A stretch of DNA of 22,586 bases. Origin: a virus. Of the stretch, positions 1 to 5,822 are shown one piece after another; positions within the stretch are counted from its first letter, which is position 1, and each line of letters opens with the position of its first letter. Both the position numbers and the translations under genes were made by a program. The notes beneath the pieces were generated by a model that was not told where the DNA came from, ran no database searches, and saw only the letters and a program-made list of their open reading frames with translations. Location of the stretch: the IMG/VR virus record IMGVR_UViG_3300042691_013741, positions 1-22,586 of that record; one strand, written 5' to 3'.

Positions 1-21
1 GTCGTTGACCTCACCCCGATG

Positions 22-55
22 AAAACCCCCTGTAGAAGACTTCCTATGGGGGGTG
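22..55 (-). terminator. Probable terminator of the leftward early operon
   Basis: On the minus strand this reads as a long hairpin with an outer ACCCCC/GGGGGT stem (48-54 and 25-30) and an imperfect inner stem of the TAGGAAG/CTTCTA type, followed by a short T run (complement of the A4 at 22-25). It begins about 10 nt past the stop of the last early gene, where an operon end is expected. The U-tract is short, so efficiency is uncertain. Confidence 0.55.
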
Positions 56-65
56 GAGATACCCC

Positions 66-404
66 TTACCCTAGGATGGCCTTCCGTGCCCGCTCCCCAG
101 CATCAGCCACCGCCTGCCTGCTCACCCCCAGCGCGTGCGCCGCGGCAGCCTGGTGCTCGTGCCCTGTGATGTGTCCCATGCCAACCCCAAAGGCTAACCC
201 TACAAGTCGCAAGTGCAGGTTGCTGTCCTTGTGTCCCGTCAGCATGTAGGTCAGCAGCCTCACAATCGCCACGCCCCCCGCAGTCTGCGCCTGTCGTCTA
301 GCCGTGATCCGATGCCATCGCCACACGTCGTCTATCTGGTCCTCGGTCAGCCCGAGGTCGGCTAGGTCGTCGCATGCTGCTGAGTAGTCGGCGTCGTCAA
401 TCAT
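66..404 (-). CDS. Small helix-turn-helix protein, candidate late regulator
   Basis: A protein of about 112 residues, starting at the ATG at 404; a TTG two codons upstream is the alternative. I do not recognise the family. The C-terminus (about residues 85-110) has a helix-turn-helix look: an alanine-rich first helix, then ALGVSRQAVADAGERARKAI, resembling the recognition helix of sigma-like or Sigma70-r4-type regulators. The N-terminus is acidic. It is the last gene of the leftward early transcript and is followed directly by a hairpin terminator. In many temperate phages that slot holds the late activator or antiterminator, which is inference only. No good ribosome binding site is seen: the nearest GGAGAG lies about 18 nt upstream, inside a repeated hairpin. 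It could instead regulate its own leader, which contains three copies of that hairpin. Confidence 0.7.
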   Translation of the reverse strand: MIDDADYSAACDDLADLGLTEDQIDDVWRWHRITARRQAQTAGGVAIVRLLTYMLTGHKDSNLHLRLVGLAFGVGMGHITGHEHQAAAAHALGVSRQAVADAGERARKAILG

Positions 405-410
405 TTGCAA

Positions 411-688
411 AGTGCCGCTAGTCTCTCCTAGCTGTCACACCATTCGTGGTTGCAATCCACGCACTATCGGGCTAATTGCCGTGTTTGTGGCAGGTGTCGC
501 TAAAGCGTGCAGTCTCTCCTGCTGTCACGCCTTTTGACTCAGCGGCGTTCCTGTCTCGGCGTCCCGAAAGCTGGGCAGTGCTCTCCTGCTGTCGCACCAC
601 TTTTGCCCCAACAAGGTCAGAGCCGCAGGTGTCGCGGAAGTTATGGCCCGCCGGTTTGAGCCGTGAGGCTTGGCAGGCTCTGTCGCAC
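411..688 (-). repeat. Intergenic array of three related hairpins
   Basis: This 278-nt stretch between the methyltransferase stop and the HTH gene has no convincing coding sequence. It contains three copies of a minus-strand element of form GGYGYGACAGC(T)AGGAGAGACT..GC at about 415-443, 505-533 and 574-600. Each can fold into a small hairpin with a conserved GAGAGA or GAGAGCA loop. The stems are GCTAG/CTAGC in the copy nearest the HTH gene and GCAG/CTGC in the other two, so stem bases change in a paired way. The copies fall in different reading frames, which argues for a nucleic-acid rather than a protein role. They could be RNA protein-binding sites, operators for the adjacent HTH protein or part of a small RNA. 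Confidence 0.6.
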
Positions 689-2086
689 TCAGTGATGCAC
701 ACTAGGCTGTATTTCGTCAAGTAAAGTCCGAAACGCCAAAGCAGCCGTTGCCGGCACAACGCCATTGCCCAACAGCCTCAACTCGTCTACGCGGGAGTCA
801 CAGGAGACGCACAACTCGGCATCGTCCAGCCCACTGGAAGGCCCATCAGGGTCTCCACCCAACGTGGGTTGAGTTTGCCGTTGTTCTTGTTGCTGTTCAG
901 TGCTTGTCCCGTCAGCGTGTCCTCTGGCTTCCCGTCCGCTAGTCTGGCTTGGTTCATCATCCAGTCCATTGCATCTTTCGTTCGAGGTGTTGCCCATGCT
1001 TTGATCTGGCTGTGCAGCGTGTCCGGCTTCCCCCTGTGCGCTCCACTGTCCATCTCCGCCCTGGGCGTTGCCCATAAAGTCACTTGGTGCTGTAACATCA
1101 CTTGCCGCTTTGTCCTCTTGTCCTCCGCCCCCGATGTCGTTTGCCCTCCGTTTGGAGGACGAGGTGTCGCCCAAGCCTTCGCCTGCATCGTTAGACTCAC
1201 ATGGCAATGCTCGCCCCTGTCTGCATTCCTCGACACAAAGTTCGCGTCCGCTGCTGGCTCGTTTGCTCTTGGAGTCAGCCACAGTTCTGGGTGGCTCCCA
1301 TGCGTGCTGTGGTTCTCCGGGCCGGCTTGGCCAAACACAATCACCGCCTCGTCCAGCCTGCTGTTGTAACCCTCCGGCGTCACTCTGCTCGCGCAGGCAC
1401 CTTTGTAGTCCCTCTGGGATGGGGTCGGCCAAACTATTACAGACTCCCGCAATTGTGTTCCTTTTTCCCGATTCAGTCTTTCTGGCCTCGGGTCGGGATT
1501 GTAGCAGTCGGTTGTCTGAGCAGTGGGCCAATTTCGCGTAGATAAACACTCGCTTGCGCTGGTGGCTCGCACCGCATTCAGACGCACTGAATACGCCTGC
1601 CGTTGCCTTGTAACCCACACGCTCCAGCTCCCGGAGGACATGGAGCAGAACAGGCGTTCCTGCCGGGTCGTTCCAGTGGTCTCCAACGAGTTTGCTGGAG
1701 ATGATTCCTTCAACATTTTCAAGGAAAACAACGGAAGGTCGGCACTGTCTAATTCCCTCCAGAATGTGAGGGAAGAGGTGTCTGGCGTCTTCGTCTCCGG
1801 CTCGCTTGCCGGCACTGGAGAATGGCTGGCACGGGAACCCGCCAGTGAGGATGTCCACCAGCCCAGAAAACTCTTTCCAAGGGAAGGACTTGAGATCGCT
1901 CCAGATCGGAGCCGCATCAAGTTGCCCGCCTTCCATTCTCGCAAGTAAGTTTTCGCAGGCGAAGGCTTCGATCTCCGCATAAGCGACTGTGCGCAGATTC
2001 GGGAGCACTCGCCTGAGTCCAAGGTCAATGCCTCCGTATCCTGAGCAAAGGCTGATATGAGTGATTTCGGTAGTATCCACATTCAT
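689..2086 (-). CDS. dcm: DNA (cytosine-5) methyltransferase
   Basis: A 465-residue C5-cytosine DNA methyltransferase that would modify phage (and perhaps host) DNA, probably to escape restriction. Motif I is SLCSGYGGIDLG (residues 12-23), the catalytic PC motif is GGFPCQPFSSAGKR (Cys86), motif VI is ENVEG (123-127) and motif VIII is QRKRVFIYA (176-184). The closing motif IX/X region is LRLLGNGVVPATAALAF, near residues 437-453. The 230 or so residues between motif VIII and the end, the target-recognition region, are low in complexity. They repeat a short pattern (LADP, VADSKSKR, LGDTSSSKR, MGNAQ, MGNTSNER) and overlap a second long open frame. The start overlaps the upstream stop (ATGA) and has GAGGA a few bases before it. 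Target specificity cannot be read from sequence. Confidence 0.95.
   Translation of the reverse strand: MNVDTTEITHISLCSGYGGIDLGLRRVLPNLRTVAYAEIEAFACENLLARMEGGQLDAAPIWSDLKSFPWKEFSGLVDILTGGFPCQPFSSAGKRAGDEDARHLFPHILEGIRQCRPSVVFLENVEGIISSKLVGDHWNDPAGTPVLLHVLRELERVGYKATAGVFSASECGASHQRKRVFIYAKLAHCSDNRLLQSRPEARKTESGKRNTIAGVCNSLADPIPEGLQRCLREQSDAGGLQQQAGRGGDCVWPSRPGEPQHAWEPPRTVADSKSKRASSGRELCVEECRQGRALPCESNDAGEGLGDTSSSKRRANDIGGGGQEDKAASDVTAPSDFMGNAQGGDGQWSAQGEAGHAAQPDQSMGNTSNERCNGLDDEPSQTSGREARGHADGTSTEQQQEQRQTQPTLGGDPDGPSSGLDDAELCVSCDSRVDELRLLGNGVVPATAALAFRTLLDEIQPSVHH
787..2082 (-). CDS. Overlapping second-frame ORF inside the methyltransferase gene
   Basis: A 431-codon open frame in a shifted register, starting at an ATG 4 nt after the dcm ATG, so both could use the same GAGGA site. 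Its first half looks like a frame shadow of the conserved methyltransferase motifs. Its second half does not: it repeats WPTP/WLTPR/WATPR units (for example at about 1420, 1275, 1165, 1065 and 990) and ends with LNPRWVETLMGLPVGWT (about 822-875), followed by a short tail. To my recollection such WPTP repeats and an LNPxWVExLMGxPxGWT ending occur in phage proteins annotated as cytosine methyltransferase-like. It may be a true overprinted protein, or the alternative C-terminus of a frameshifted methyltransferase product. Expression is not proven. Confidence 0.45.
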   Translation of the reverse strand: MWILPKSLISAFAQDTEALTLDSGECSRICAQSLMRRSKPSPAKTYLREWKAGNLMRLRSGAISSPSLGKSFLGWWTSSLAGSRASHSPVPASEPETKTPDTSSLTFWRELDSADLPLFSLKMLKESSPANSLETTGTTRQERLFCSMSSGSWSVWVTRQRQAYSVRLNAVRATSASECLSTRNWPTAQTTDCYNPDPRPERLNREKGTQLRESVIVWPTPSQRDYKGACASRVTPEGYNSRLDEAVIVFGQAGPENHSTHGSHPELWLTPRANEPAADANFVSRNADRGEHCHVSLTMQAKAWATPRPPNGGQTTSGAEDKRTKRQVMLQHQVTLWATPRAEMDSGAHRGKPDTLHSQIKAWATPRTKDAMDWMMNQARLADGKPEDTLTGQALNSNKNNGKLNPRWVETLMGLPVGWTMPSCASPVTPA

Positions 2087-2259
2087 TTGTCCTCGTTGAT
2101 TGCGTCAAGGTCCTCCTGTGTCCACCCCTCGCGGCGCATCTGTTGTTCCAGTGCTGCCGCCTTGGCCTGTGCCCGTAGAAGTCGATTATTTGACTCCTGC
2201 AATTGCATTTTGAGTGACTCAATCAAAAACTGGTTTTCTAGGCGTTCAATAGGTGTCAT
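2083..2259 (-). CDS. Small coiled-coil protein
   Basis: A 58-residue protein of unknown function. The start is taken at the ATG at 2259 because GGAGGAGGGGG lies just upstream. An earlier in-frame ATG at 2277 overlaps that ribosome binding site and would give an unlikely MGGGGT leader. The start also overlaps the preceding gene's stop (ATGA), and its own stop overlaps the dcm start in the same way, so the three genes are translationally coupled. The sequence is rich in Leu, Gln, Glu and Arg with heptad-like spacing (LENQFLIESLKMQLQ, then LLRAQAKAAALEQQ), consistent with a single coiled coil. It resembles small phage scaffold-like or accessory peptides, but no family can be named. Confidence 0.75.
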   Translation of the reverse strand: MTPIERLENQFLIESLKMQLQESNNRLLRAQAKAAALEQQMRREGWTQEDLDAINEDK

Positions 2260-2576
2260 TGTTCCCCCTCCTCCCATTTACCCAGCGTCCTCAGGAACGC
2301 CTCTGCGCGTTGGCGGGCTGTGGCGCACACCCACGGCCAGTCTGCGTCCAACCCGCGCAAATGATCCACTTCAACTAAACCGGCAAGAGTGGTGAGATAC
2401 GAATTGCGGTCTTTGGTCAGCACCATCTGAGCATCATGCATCGCGTTGAGGTCGGTGCAGTAGTTTGGACAATCCACCACCCAGCCTTGATCCGTTTTGT
2501 AAAGCGGGCCGTGTTGGTCTGAATGGCAAATGCCACACGCCTTAGCAATCGCCGCGTTGATTTGTTTGTCAGTCAT
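2256..2576 (-). CDS. Phage ABA-sandwich-like conserved protein
   Basis: A 106-residue protein matching a widespread phage family of unknown biochemical role. The telling parts are an N-terminal KQINAAIAKACGI segment, a central PNYCTDLNAMHDAQMVL core (about residues 37-53) and a C-terminal ATARQRAEAFLRTLGKWEE. From memory this is the pattern of the Phage_ABA_S (phage ABA sandwich) family. There is a pair of cysteines and a histidine near the N-terminus (CGICHSDQH), a possible metal site. It sits in the block of small accessory genes between the initiator and the cytosine methyltransferase, and its stop overlaps the next start. Confidence 0.8.
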   Translation of the reverse strand: MTDKQINAAIAKACGICHSDQHGPLYKTDQGWVVDCPNYCTDLNAMHDAQMVLTKDRNSYLTTLAGLVEVDHLRGLDADWPWVCATARQRAEAFLRTLGKWEEGEQ

Positions 2577-2577
2577 A

Positions 2578-2766
2578 TTATTCCCCCTTCAACGGTGCCA
2601 ATGTTGCCTCTATCAGCACCGGATCCACCCCGAGCTGGTCGGCAATGATCCTGCGGGCTTCGTATTCCCCCTCCGCGGTGACGGACCACCACCGGAATGG
2701 GTGGTAGTCGCATGAGACGATGTAGTGCAGTTTTCTTGGTTCGGCTGTGGTCATATTGGTTTCCAT
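2578..2766 (-). CDS. Hypothetical small protein
   Basis: A 62-residue protein with no recognised family. The body reads as one small alpha/beta fold: KLHYIVSCDYHPFRWWSVTA (a strand-like stretch with aromatics) followed by a helix EYEARRIIADQLGVDPVLIEAT. An internal ATG at 2754, four codons in, has GGAA a few bases upstream and may be the true start. It ends one base before the next gene's start codon, in keeping with operon packing. Confidence 0.65.
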   Translation of the reverse strand: METNMTTAEPRKLHYIVSCDYHPFRWWSVTAEGEYEARRIIADQLGVDPVLIEATLAPLKGE

Positions 2767-2782
2767 AGTTATGGCATCAGAA

Positions 2783-2998
2783 CTAGGCTTTCTGTGCGTT
2801 GGTGAGCCTTTTGAATGATTCGTTGAGGTCGGATCTGTCGCGGATGAACTGTTCTACGGTTCCGACGTACAAACTCCCCTCCTCAACTTTGACGAGGTCA
2901 AGCATGCAAAGTGCACCGCGAAGTTCGGCTTCGAGGAGTTCAGCCCGGTCCCGAAGTTCGGGAAGGATTACGTCACAGGTTAGGCAATTAAGGCTCAT
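2783..2998 (-). CDS. Hypothetical small protein
   Basis: A 71-residue protein of unknown function. I chose the ATG at 2998; the open frame extends further upstream, but that part overlaps the initiator gene and has a biased Arg-rich composition typical of a shadow frame. The N-terminus has a CLTC pair, followed by a predicted helical stretch LPELRDRAELLEAELRGALC. It lies about 30 nt after the initiator stop. No ribosome binding site is evident. Confidence 0.6.
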   Translation of the reverse strand: MSLNCLTCDVILPELRDRAELLEAELRGALCMLDLVKVEEGSLYVGTVEQFIRDRSDLNESFKRLTNAQKA

Positions 2999-3030
2999 GG
3001 GTCTGTAGTCGGTTTTGGTCTGTCTGAAGT

Positions 3031-3618
3031 TTAGAGAGAATTCAAAATTCTCTCCTGCTCTATTTCGCGCCAGTGCTTTTTGCGTTCGGGTTCTTTCGAG
3101 CCGCTGCCGCCCGTCAGGGGCGAGCAAGCGGGCTCGGTTTCTTCTTTCTCTACTACTCCCGCTGCCGCTTGCGGCGGCGCGGAGTAGTTGTTCTCTTTCT
3201 CTCTAAAGCGCGCCTGTGGGGCGTTCACGTGCCACGCCTGTGAGGCGTTCACGAGCCGCGCCTGTGGGGCGTTGCCACGCGCCTGTGGGGCGTTGCTAAT
3301 CGAGGCCAAAAAAAAGGCATTTCGGGTCGCTCGATAGCCTCCATTTGCGCCGGAAAAGATGCGAATCAGACCAGTCTTTTCGAGGTCAACAAGAGCCCGG
3401 CAAACGGTCCGTTGAGAGCATCCTACGTGCTCCGCCAACTGCTGGTAAGACGCCGAAAAACGCCTTTTGTGTTCGCTCGCTGCCGCGCTTTGAAAGTGCG
3501 TAAGTGCGCAATAAATCGCATATGCGTTAATGCCTAGTTTGCCAGCTTCCACAGCAGCCTCGCGTGTCTGCCAAGCAAACGGGCCTTCATCTTTTGGGTT
3601 ATCAGAGCGTGGTTTCAT
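3031..3618 (-). CDS. Winged-helix replication initiator, lambda O-like
   Basis: A protein of about 195 residues, likely the origin-binding initiator of phage replication. The N-terminal half holds a winged helix-turn-helix: AVEAGKLGINAYAIYCALTHF, then a recognition region FSASYQQLAEHVGCSQRTVC and ALVDLEKTGLIRIFSG, typical of phage O-like proteins and the HTH_36 type. It is followed by four tandem peptide repeats (NAPQARG, NAPQARL, NASQAWH, NAPQARF) encoded by DNA iterons, then a charged C-terminal tail. Lambda O likewise carries its origin between its DNA-binding and its helicase-loader-binding domains. The start at 3618 (MKPRSDN) overlaps the acetyltransferase stop by 17 nt; a longer start at 3741 lies wholly inside that gene and is rejected. 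The replicative helicase is two genes upstream. Confidence 0.8.
   Translation of the reverse strand: MKPRSDNPKDEGPFAWQTREAAVEAGKLGINAYAIYCALTHFQSAAASEHKRRFSASYQQLAEHVGCSQRTVCRALVDLEKTGLIRIFSGANGGYRATRNAFFLASISNAPQARGNAPQARLVNASQAWHVNAPQARFREKENNYSAPPQAAAGVVEKEETEPACSPLTGGSGSKEPERKKHWREIEQERILNSL
3208..3302. repeat. Four iterons, putative replication origin
   Basis: Four copies of the core CGCCTGTGGGGCGTT on the plus strand begin at 3211, 3235, 3259 and 3280, with spacings of 24, 24 and 21 bp, close to two helical turns. The second copy reads CGCCTGTGAGGCGTT and sits in a perfect dyad (ACGCCT-GTG-AGGCGT); the others are near-dyads (CGCC/GGCG). An A8 tract lies at 3308-3315 on one side and a pyrimidine-rich tract at about 3190-3203 on the other. 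The repeats are in frame within the initiator gene, as in lambda ori. The function is inferred from this arrangement. Confidence 0.7.
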
Positions 3619-4216
3619 TTTGGGAAATAATTTGTGCCCGATAGTCACGCATCTGCTTTCCACGAGCAAACTGGGTGATAATTCCAGTCTGCTTGTTCTT
3701 CCTCCAAATAGAGGCATCAGTTTTTCCAGCAGCGGGCTCAACTATCAGGTCTTGAAAGAGTTCAACGGAAAGCGACTTTCTCCAGACATTGATTTTGCGC
3801 ATCCTCCTAATCCCCCCGTCTTGGACGGCAATGCAGTTGTATCCCATCGCGGCCCAAAATTGATTTGCCTCAAGGTCAAATCCGCACCGCAAAGTTATAG
3901 AGTAGGAACCTTGTGCGTAGTCCTCCATCGCTTGCACCAAAGCAGCCCCGTAAAGCCGTTTTCTCGCGTCGTATTCGATGCAAACTTGATGGCATTTCAC
4001 ATCGTTCCCGTGCGCTCCAACATAAAGGTAGCCTGCAGGCTGACCATTCAAGATGCCCAGAAAAATCCTTCCCTTTTCTGATTCACGCTCAAAAACGCAT
4101 TTTGGGTAAAAGCTCAATGCCTCTGCGTTTTTCTTTTGCAGGTGATCCACATAAAGCAACAGGTCTGGATGTGCTTTTACTATTGAGAAATTGGAATCAA
4201 TTTGTGTCGTTTCCAT
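3602..4216 (-). CDS. GNAT family N-acetyltransferase
   Basis: A 204-residue protein with a GNAT (Gcn5-related acetyltransferase) look. Beta strands with RIFLGILNGQPAGYLYVG (about residues 50-67) are followed by the acetyl-CoA-binding region EYDARKRLYGAALVQAMEDYA, then CGFDLEANQFWAAMGYNCI and a closing RRMRKINVWRK. That QFWAAMGY/INVWRK ending is typical of phage-borne GNATs. The C-terminal 50 residues extend past the domain and are basic. It sits between the replicative helicase and the initiator, so a role in modifying a replication or host protein is possible but not shown. Sampled base composition is more AT-rich than its neighbours (about 40% GC in the line at 4081), hinting at separate acquisition. 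Confidence 0.8.
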   Translation of the reverse strand: METTQIDSNFSIVKAHPDLLLYVDHLQKKNAEALSFYPKCVFERESEKGRIFLGILNGQPAGYLYVGAHGNDVKCHQVCIEYDARKRLYGAALVQAMEDYAQGSYSITLRCGFDLEANQFWAAMGYNCIAVQDGGIRRMRKINVWRKSLSVELFQDLIVEPAAGKTDASIWRKNKQTGIITQFARGKQMRDYRAQIISQNETTL

Positions 4217-4222
4217 GTGTTG

Positions 4223-5551
4223 TCATTTCCGTTTTTTGGGTTCTTCTGGTGGTTCTGGCTTCCGGCACTGTTGCCAAATCATCCCGTGCCGTTCGGGTTC
4301 CGGGCTGTGGCGAATGTGTATTTTTGCCGACGGCTTCTCGGTGTCCCAGCACTGCATTCCTGCTCGCAGTCTGCGTTTGGTCGCTGTGAATGAACACGTC
4401 GGAGGCTGCCCCGGTTCAGTCTCAACGCGCTGCAAAGTGACGACCTCTCTTGCCCAGTTTGTGAGAGCGCTTGAGCCAAACCCCGAGTAGGCCAGATCGG
4501 AATCGGTGCGTGCTGTGCCCTCCCGCGGTTTTGGGAGGTGATGAATCAGCACCAAAAGCACGCCGGTCTTGCTGCTGATTCGGTTTAATCCGTTGCAAAA
4601 TTCTGTGACAACCTTTTGGTCTGAAATATCATCCCCGAGGTAACACATCAACGGGTCAATCCATGCCACATCGGGCCGATGGCGTACCACCAAAGCCTCC
4701 AGCACGCGGAGAAACTCGGCGCCTGAATGCACGTTGTCGCGGTAAAACACTAGCCGCTCGTTTAACGCGGCCATGTGCGTCTCGTCGAAGTAGTGTTTGC
4801 CATACTTGCAAACTACCGATTGCAAGATTTCGGCTTGATCTCCAATGTCATTTTCGGCCTGCAAAATCAGGCTTTTGAGCGGCCGGACTGGCAAAATCCC
4901 AAACGTCAAAAGGTCAGAAAAAGTGCCGCTTTTCAAAGCCCATCCGATTGCCATTTGCATCGTGAGGCTGCTTTTTCCAATGCCGGACTGAGCGTTAATA
5001 AGCAAGGAACCACCCTTACAAAGCCAGCGGTTGCCGATTAGCGTGTTGGGGTCTGTGTCCGTCTGATAGGTCAGCAGGTCATCAAAACTGGTCTGTTTGA
5101 CATCTCCCAGTCCCTGCTCGGCATTAGCCACTGTCACGGCGTCACCAAGTCCCGCCACGATGTCACCAGTCGGGATTCCAGCGGAGAGCGCTTTTGCGGC
5201 CTCCCTAAGCTGGATCAGCAGCCTGCGGCGCCTTGCTGCGTCTTGCACGAGTCCGCACCAGCTCGGCAGCGGTTCGAGGCTCGGCATTCCGGTGGACAGT
5301 TCCGAAATGGTCGGAAATGGAATGCCCTGGTGCGCCAGCCTTGTAGCAAGTCCAATCGGGTCTAGGCTTGCACCGGCGTCTGCCGCGGATTGGATCCCCG
5401 CAAAGATCGTCGCAAATGTTGGGTCAAAGAAATCTGCGCTCGAAAGCCCGGACGCGACAACCGCGGGAAATGCGGTGTGGGGGGCAAAAAGTAGACAGCC
5501 CAGCACCGCCCGCTCGGCCTCGATGGCCTGCGGGATTATTGGTTCACTCAT
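4223..5551 (-). CDS. Replicative helicase, DnaB N-domain with RepA-like ATPase
   Basis: A 442-residue protein likely to unwind DNA at the phage origin. Residues 5-110 look like the DnaB N-terminal domain (PQAIEAERAVLGCLLF, then a DFFDP motif). Residues 165-380 form a RecA-fold ATPase of the RepA/AAA_25 type. Its Walker A is AQSGIGKSS (about 187-195), its Walker B is VAWIDPLMCYLGDD (about 295-308), and LVLIHHLPKP (about 333-342) is the sensor typical of this group. The C-terminus is basic and proline-rich. The next genes are a GNAT and the winged-helix initiator, so this is a replication module in the reverse order to lambda O-P. It might be annotated as DnaB-like or RepA-like; the mix of both domains is the notable part. 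Confidence 0.88.
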   Translation of the reverse strand: MSEPIIPQAIEAERAVLGCLLFAPHTAFPAVVASGLSSADFFDPTFATIFAGIQSAADAGASLDPIGLATRLAHQGIPFPTISELSTGMPSLEPLPSWCGLVQDAARRRRLLIQLREAAKALSAGIPTGDIVAGLGDAVTVANAEQGLGDVKQTSFDDLLTYQTDTDPNTLIGNRWLCKGGSLLINAQSGIGKSSLTMQMAIGWALKSGTFSDLLTFGILPVRPLKSLILQAENDIGDQAEILQSVVCKYGKHYFDETHMAALNERLVFYRDNVHSGAEFLRVLEALVVRHRPDVAWIDPLMCYLGDDISDQKVVTEFCNGLNRISSKTGVLLVLIHHLPKPREGTARTDSDLAYSGFGSSALTNWAREVVTLQRVETEPGQPPTCSFTATKRRLRAGMQCWDTEKPSAKIHIRHSPEPERHGMIWQQCRKPEPPEEPKKRK

Positions 5552-5554
5552 CTA

Positions 5555-5764
5555 TTAGAGCGTCGCCAAAAAAGCGCGTTGTGCCTGTTCCGCCGTGGAA
5601 ACCCATTCGGCTTCCGCCTCGGCATCGAAAAGCTGGATTGCTTTAGCCAGCGTCATGGTCTGGATGCTTTGCGGGTCGAGTCCAGGTCTGCCTCTTTTCA
5701 AAAAGGTCTGGTGAACCTTGAGTAGCTGCTCTGCAATTTGTTCCGGCGTGGTTTTGGTTTTCAT
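5555..5764 (-). CDS. Hypothetical small protein upstream of the helicase
   Basis: A 69-residue protein, starting at the ATG at 5764 with a clear GGAG seven bases upstream. The longer frame to 5935 is rejected because it overlaps the SSB-like gene and reads as a shadow. The sequence is helical and acidic: TPEQIAEQLLKVHQTFLKRG, then LAKAIQLFDAEAEAEW. No family is recognised. It ends three bases before the helicase ATG, so the two are probably translated together. Confidence 0.75.
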   Translation of the reverse strand: MKTKTTPEQIAEQLLKVHQTFLKRGRPGLDPQSIQTMTLAKAIQLFDAEAEAEWVSTAEQAQRAFLATL

Positions 5765-5778
5765 CTGTTGTCTCCTGC

Positions 5779-5807
5779 AAAAAAAACTCTGCGTGTAGGA
5801 TGCGCAG
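5779..5807 (-). terminator. Possible weak terminator or attenuator
   Basis: On the minus strand CTGCG and CGCAG (arms 5803-5807 and 5789-5793) can pair around a 9-nt loop, followed closely by AG and a T8 run (complement of the A tract at 5779-5786). It lies between the SSB-like gene and the replication genes and would partly end transcription there. The stem is only 5 bp, so it may be only a weak terminator. Confidence 0.35.
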
Positions 5808-5822
5808 CCCCCTAGTGTTACC

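Noticed and set aside
472-765. 97-codon minus-strand frame overlapping the end of dcm
   Set aside because: It overlaps the conserved end of the methyltransferase, has no good start site, and the repeated hairpins in it occur in different frames, so a nucleic-acid role is more likely.
869-1948. Plus-strand open frames opposite the methyltransferase
   Set aside because: They are antisense to conserved methyltransferase motifs, have no ribosome binding sites and biased compositions, and no plus-strand gene is supported anywhere in the window.
3208-3302. Could the four repeats be a CRISPR array?
   Set aside because: The units are 21-24 bp with no real spacers, are in frame with a coding gene, and are dyad iterons.
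3619-3741. Longer start for the initiator
   Set aside because: It is contained in the acetyltransferase gene and has no HTH-related content.
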